A stretch of DNA of 26,040 nucleotides from JBBQAA01 sp038276395 (GTDB taxonomy: Bacteria; Actinomycetota; Thermoleophilia; Solirubrobacterales; Solirubrobacteraceae), in assembly GCA_038276395.1 (NCBI GenBank), contig JBBQAA010000084.1:1-26040 (forward strand), in the 5' to 3' direction. Below, one piece after another: positions 23,617 to 26,040 of this stretch (positions are counted from its first letter, which is position 1; each line of letters begins with the position of its first letter). Made by a program: the position numbers and the translations under genes. Under the pieces are notes generated by a model that ran no database searches, was not told the origin of the DNA, and worked only from the letters and a program-made list of their open reading frames with translations.

Positions 23617-24981
23617 ATGTCGCGCTTCGCCGAGGGCCCCGACCCCGTCTTTCACGAGCTGAACCGCTCCCTGCCCTTCGACCGGCGGCTGTGGCCGCAG
23701 GACGTCGCGCAGTCCCGCGCCCACGCGGGGATGCTGGCCGCGCAGCAGATCATCGGTCAGGAGGACCGCGACGCGATCCACGCGGCGCTCGCCACGGTCG
23801 AGACCGAGCTGGCGGAGGAGCGGTTCCCCTTCGCCGACGCCGACGAGGACATCCACATGGCGATCGAGCGCCGGGTCACCGAGCTCGCGGGGCCGGCGGG
23901 CGGGCGCCTGCACACCGCGCGCTCCCGCAACGACCAGGTGGCGACCGACCTCGCCCTGTGGGTACGCGAGGAGGCCGACGCCGCCTCAGAGCTCGTGACC
24001 GGGCTCATGCGCGCGCTGTGCAACGCCGCCGAGCGCCATCTGGACTGGCCGATGCCGGGCTACACCCACCTCCAGCGCGCCCAGCCCGTCTACCTCTCCC
24101 ACCACCTGCTGGCCTACGTGTGGATGCTCGACCGCGATCGCGTGCGTCTGGCCGCCGTGCGCGCGAGCGCGGGCACGCTCCCCCTCGGCGCCGGAGCGCT
24201 CGCCGGAGTCAACTTCGTCACCGACCGAGCGGCGGTGGCCGCGGCGCTCGGCTTCGAGCACGGCCCCGCGCCGAACTCGATCGACGCCGTCTCCAACCGC
24301 GACTTCGCGCTCGACTTCCTCGCCGCGGCGGCGACCTGCGCCACCCATCTCTCCCGGCTCGGCGCGGAGATCGTCCTCTTCTCGAGCGAGGAGTTCGGCT
24401 TCTGCGAGGTCAGCGACGCCTGGGCCTCCGGCTCCTCGATCATGCCGCAGAAGAAGAACCCCGACGCCGCCGAGCTCCTGCGCGCGAAGGCACCGCGGGT
24501 GGCCGGCCACCTCGTCGCGCTCCACGGCGTCATGCACGGCCTCCCCCTCACCTACAACAAGGACCTGCAGGAGGACAAGGAGCACCTCTTCGACGCCGCC
24601 GACACCCTGTCGCTCTGCCTGCGCGCGGCCACGGGGATGATCGCCACGACGACGTGGAACGCCGAGCGCTTGCACGCTGCCTCCGGGGACGAGATGATCG
24701 CCGCGGTCGACCTCGCCGACCTGCTCGTGCGGCGCGGGCTGCCGTTCCGCGAGGCCCACGGCGTGGTGGCGGGGCTCGTGCGCGACGCGCTGGCGGCTGG
24801 GGTCCCGCTCTCCGGGCTATCCCGCGAGCAGCTCGCGGCGCGCTCGGAGCTCATCGACGAGGAGTACTACGAGGTCCTGCGCCGGGGGACCTGGCTCGAG
24901 TCGAAGGTCTCGGCCGGCGGTACGAGCCTTGATCGAGTCTGCGAGCAGCTCGCCGACGCCCGGGCTCTGCTGGCGGCGTGA
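23617..24981 (+). CDS. argH: Argininosuccinate lyase
   Basis: ArgH splits argininosuccinate to arginine and fumarate, the last step of arginine synthesis. The 454-aa protein belongs to the fumarase/aspartase superfamily: HTARSRNDQVATDLALW (residues 99-115), GYTHLQRAQPV (148-158) with the active His region, and the signature GSSIMPQKKNP (272-282), whose Ser is the catalytic base. Length and order fit the family, and no other arg genes occur in the window, so argH is separated from an arg operon. It appears to be transcribed leaderless from TAGACT located 8 nt upstream, divergent from the VOC gene. The TGA overlaps the GTG of the DNA glycosylase gene. Confidence 0.97.
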   Translation: MSRFAEGPDPVFHELNRSLPFDRRLWPQDVAQSRAHAGMLAAQQIIGQEDRDAIHAALATVETELAEERFPFADADEDIHMAIERRVTELAGPAGGRLHTARSRNDQVATDLALWVREEADAASELVTGLMRALCNAAERHLDWPMPGYTHLQRAQPVYLSHHLLAYVWMLDRDRVRLAAVRASAGTLPLGAGALAGVNFVTDRAAVAAALGFEHGPAPNSIDAVSNRDFALDFLAAAATCATHLSRLGAEIVLFSSEEFGFCEVSDAWASGSSIMPQKKNPDAAELLRAKAPRVAGHLVALHGVMHGLPLTYNKDLQEDKEHLFDAADTLSLCLRAATGMIATTTWNAERLHAASGDEMIAAVDLADLLVRRGLPFREAHGVVAGLVRDALAAGVPLSGLSREQLAARSELIDEEYYEVLRRGTWLESKVSAGGTSLDRVCEQLADARALLAA

Positions 24982-25571
24982 GCGTCGCGCCGCCCACCCC
25001 GGCGTTCTTCGACCGCCCGGTCCTGCGGGTCGCCCGCGAGCTCGTCGGCTGCCAGCTCCACTTCGAGGGCGCGGGCGGTCTCATCGTCGAGACCGAGGCC
25101 TACCACCAGAGGGAGCCCGCCTGCCACGCCTACGCCGGCCTGACGGCGCGCACGAGCACGCTGTTCGGGCCGCCGGGGACCGCCTACGTCTACCGCTCCT
25201 ACGGAGTCCACGCCCTGCTGAACGCGGTGTGCGAAGGGGAGGAGACGGGCGCCGCCGTGCTCATCCGCGCGCTCGAGCCGACGCACGGGATCGCGGCGAT
25301 GGCGAAGCGCCGCGGGCGCGATCGGCTCGGCGACCTCTGCTCGGGGCCGGGCAAGCTCACCCAGGCGCTGGGGATCGGGCTCGAGCTGAACGCGAGCTCG
25401 CTCCTCGACGGCCCGATCGTGCTGGCGCCCCGGCCCGGCGAGCGCCGCCCGCGCCTCGTCGCCGGCCCGCGCGTCGGGATCACCCGCGCGGTCGAGCTGC
25501 CGTGGCGCTTCTCGGTGGCGGGGAGCGCGTTCGTCTCGCGGCCCCGGCCCCGGCCCCGGACCGGGCCGTGA
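24978..25571 (+). CDS. mpg: 3-methyladenine DNA glycosylase (AAG/MPG family)
   Basis: This monofunctional glycosylase excises alkylated purines such as 3-methyladenine and hypoxanthine. It has 197 aa from GTG 24978, which overlaps the argH stop (GTGA). AAG hallmarks: ARELVGCQL (19-27), the catalytic Glu in IVETEAY (36-42), TSTLFGPPGTAYVYRSYGVH (59-78) with the DNA-intercalating region, AAVLIRALEP and SGPGKLTQALGI. The C-terminus ends RPRPRPRTGP, encoded by a tandem CGGCCC repeat at 25539-25556, a local low-complexity tail probably without catalytic role. The argH-mpg arrangement looks like a simple two-gene transcript. Confidence 0.92.
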   Translation: MSVAPPTPAFFDRPVLRVARELVGCQLHFEGAGGLIVETEAYHQREPACHAYAGLTARTSTLFGPPGTAYVYRSYGVHALLNAVCEGEETGAAVLIRALEPTHGIAAMAKRRGRDRLGDLCSGPGKLTQALGIGLELNASSLLDGPIVLAPRPGERRPRLVAGPRVGITRAVELPWRFSVAGSAFVSRPRPRPRTGP

Positions 25572-25601
25572 GCGGGACCTCTGCGCGTCGACCTCGTCGG
25601 C

Positions 25602-26040
25602 ATGACCCGCACCCGAACCGCCGCGACGCTCCTGGCCTCCGCGGTCGCCCTGGCCGCCTCCCCCGCCGTCGCCTCCGCCACCCGCGCCTCGGCGGGCACG
25701 CCGGAGTACACGACCGGGTTCAGCTGCAGCTCGATCATCTTCGGCACGCGACGCTCGAGCGCCAGACGTTCACCTACGCGGTCCAGGAGCTCCCCGACAA
25801 GGGCCCGCCCCACGCGGGGGAGACGTTCTACGTCGGGGTGGCGCGATCGGTGGGGCGTGCGGAGGCGGTGGGCACGCGCGCTGCCCGAGTTCGACCTGCC
25901 TCCGGGGGTGACCCTCGTCCGCGACGGCAAGACGCAGCGCGGCCGCGACCCGGTCGTCTCGGCCGCGGCCGCTTCGGTGGCGTCCAGGTGGCCGTGCGCG
26001 ACTCTCCGACGGCAAGACGAAGTCGTGGGTCTACGCGAAC
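25602..26040 (+). pseudogene. Secreted protein, frameshifted and truncated by window edge
   Basis: ATG 25602 begins a Sec-type signal peptide (MTRTRTAATLLASAVALAAS), then a short mature part to about FGT at 25748. After that, protein-like sequence jumps between frames: TLERQTFTYAVQELPDKGPP (from 25751), then LPEFDLPPGVTLVRDGKTQR (from 25881), then GRFGGVQVAVRD (from 25967), then LSDGKTKSWVYAN (from 26002). These fit one extracellular protein with repeated short DGKT stretches, broken by about four one-base indels near 25750, 25850-25880, 25965 and 26001. The starting frame happens to remain open, but it becomes Arg/Ser-rich beyond residue 49. Family is not recognised, and the gene continues beyond the window. 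Poor sequence quality at a contig end is as likely as true decay. Confidence 0.55.

Noticed and set aside
25539..25556. Tandem CGGCCC repeat at the end of the glycosylase gene
   Set aside because: Only three copies are present; they encode an Arg-Pro tail and look like ordinary low complexity in a very GC-rich genome.

Overview
The window is about 70% G+C or higher, with strong G/C preference at third codon positions and many GTG (and one TTG) starts. Genes are tightly packed with ATGA, GTGA, TGATG and TTGA stop/start overlaps. Together with a Tat-exported, twin-arginine lipoprotein polyamine receptor and several apparently leaderless genes, this points to a high-GC actinobacterium. My best guess is the Thermoleophilia/Solirubrobacterales side, inferred from protein style only. 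No tRNA, rRNA, CRISPR, transposase or phage gene was seen.

Layout. (1) 1-9209 is an amine/polyamine uptake and catabolism island. On the minus strand are a partial family-1-like glycosyltransferase and a class III PLP aminotransferase with one frameshift near its 3' end. Divergent from these is a compact operon potA-potD-potB-potC plus a DadA/PuuB-like FAD amine oxidase. A methylmalonate-semialdehyde-type aldehyde dehydrogenase converges on it. (2) 9276-10274 is a VAT1/quinone-oxidoreductase-like MDR enzyme. (3) 10282-22878 is a branched-chain amino acid supercluster: a 17-residue Leu-rich leader peptide and hairpin ahead of leuA, then leuC, leuD, leuB, ilvE and cimA. Interleaved with these are a patatin-like lipase, an XRE-cupin regulator, a SAM methyltransferase, a broken retropepsin-like lipoprotein gene, an SDR and a DegT-family aminotransferase. 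(4) 22875-26040 holds a small membrane protein, a VOC-fold protein, argH, a 3-methyladenine-DNA glycosylase and a badly frameshifted secreted-protein gene at the window edge.

How it works together. CimA with LeuCD and LeuB gives a threonine-independent route to 2-oxobutyrate for isoleucine, while LeuA with the same LeuCDB makes leucine; IlvE finishes both. The Leu-rich leader suggests leuA is controlled by leucine supply through ribosome stalling. In the first island, PotABCD would import a polyamine-like amine, the FAD oxidase and aminotransferase would deaminate it, and the dehydrogenase would oxidise a resulting semialdehyde.

Most noteworthy signals: the leuA leader/attenuator; a 47-nt almost fully paired hairpin directly after leuD; a bidirectional promoter between argH and the VOC gene in which two -10 hexamers overlap at one CTAG and both genes appear leaderless; repeated GTACG half-sites over the XRE-cupin promoter; and single-base frameshifts concentrated in three peripheral genes while the biosynthetic genes are intact.
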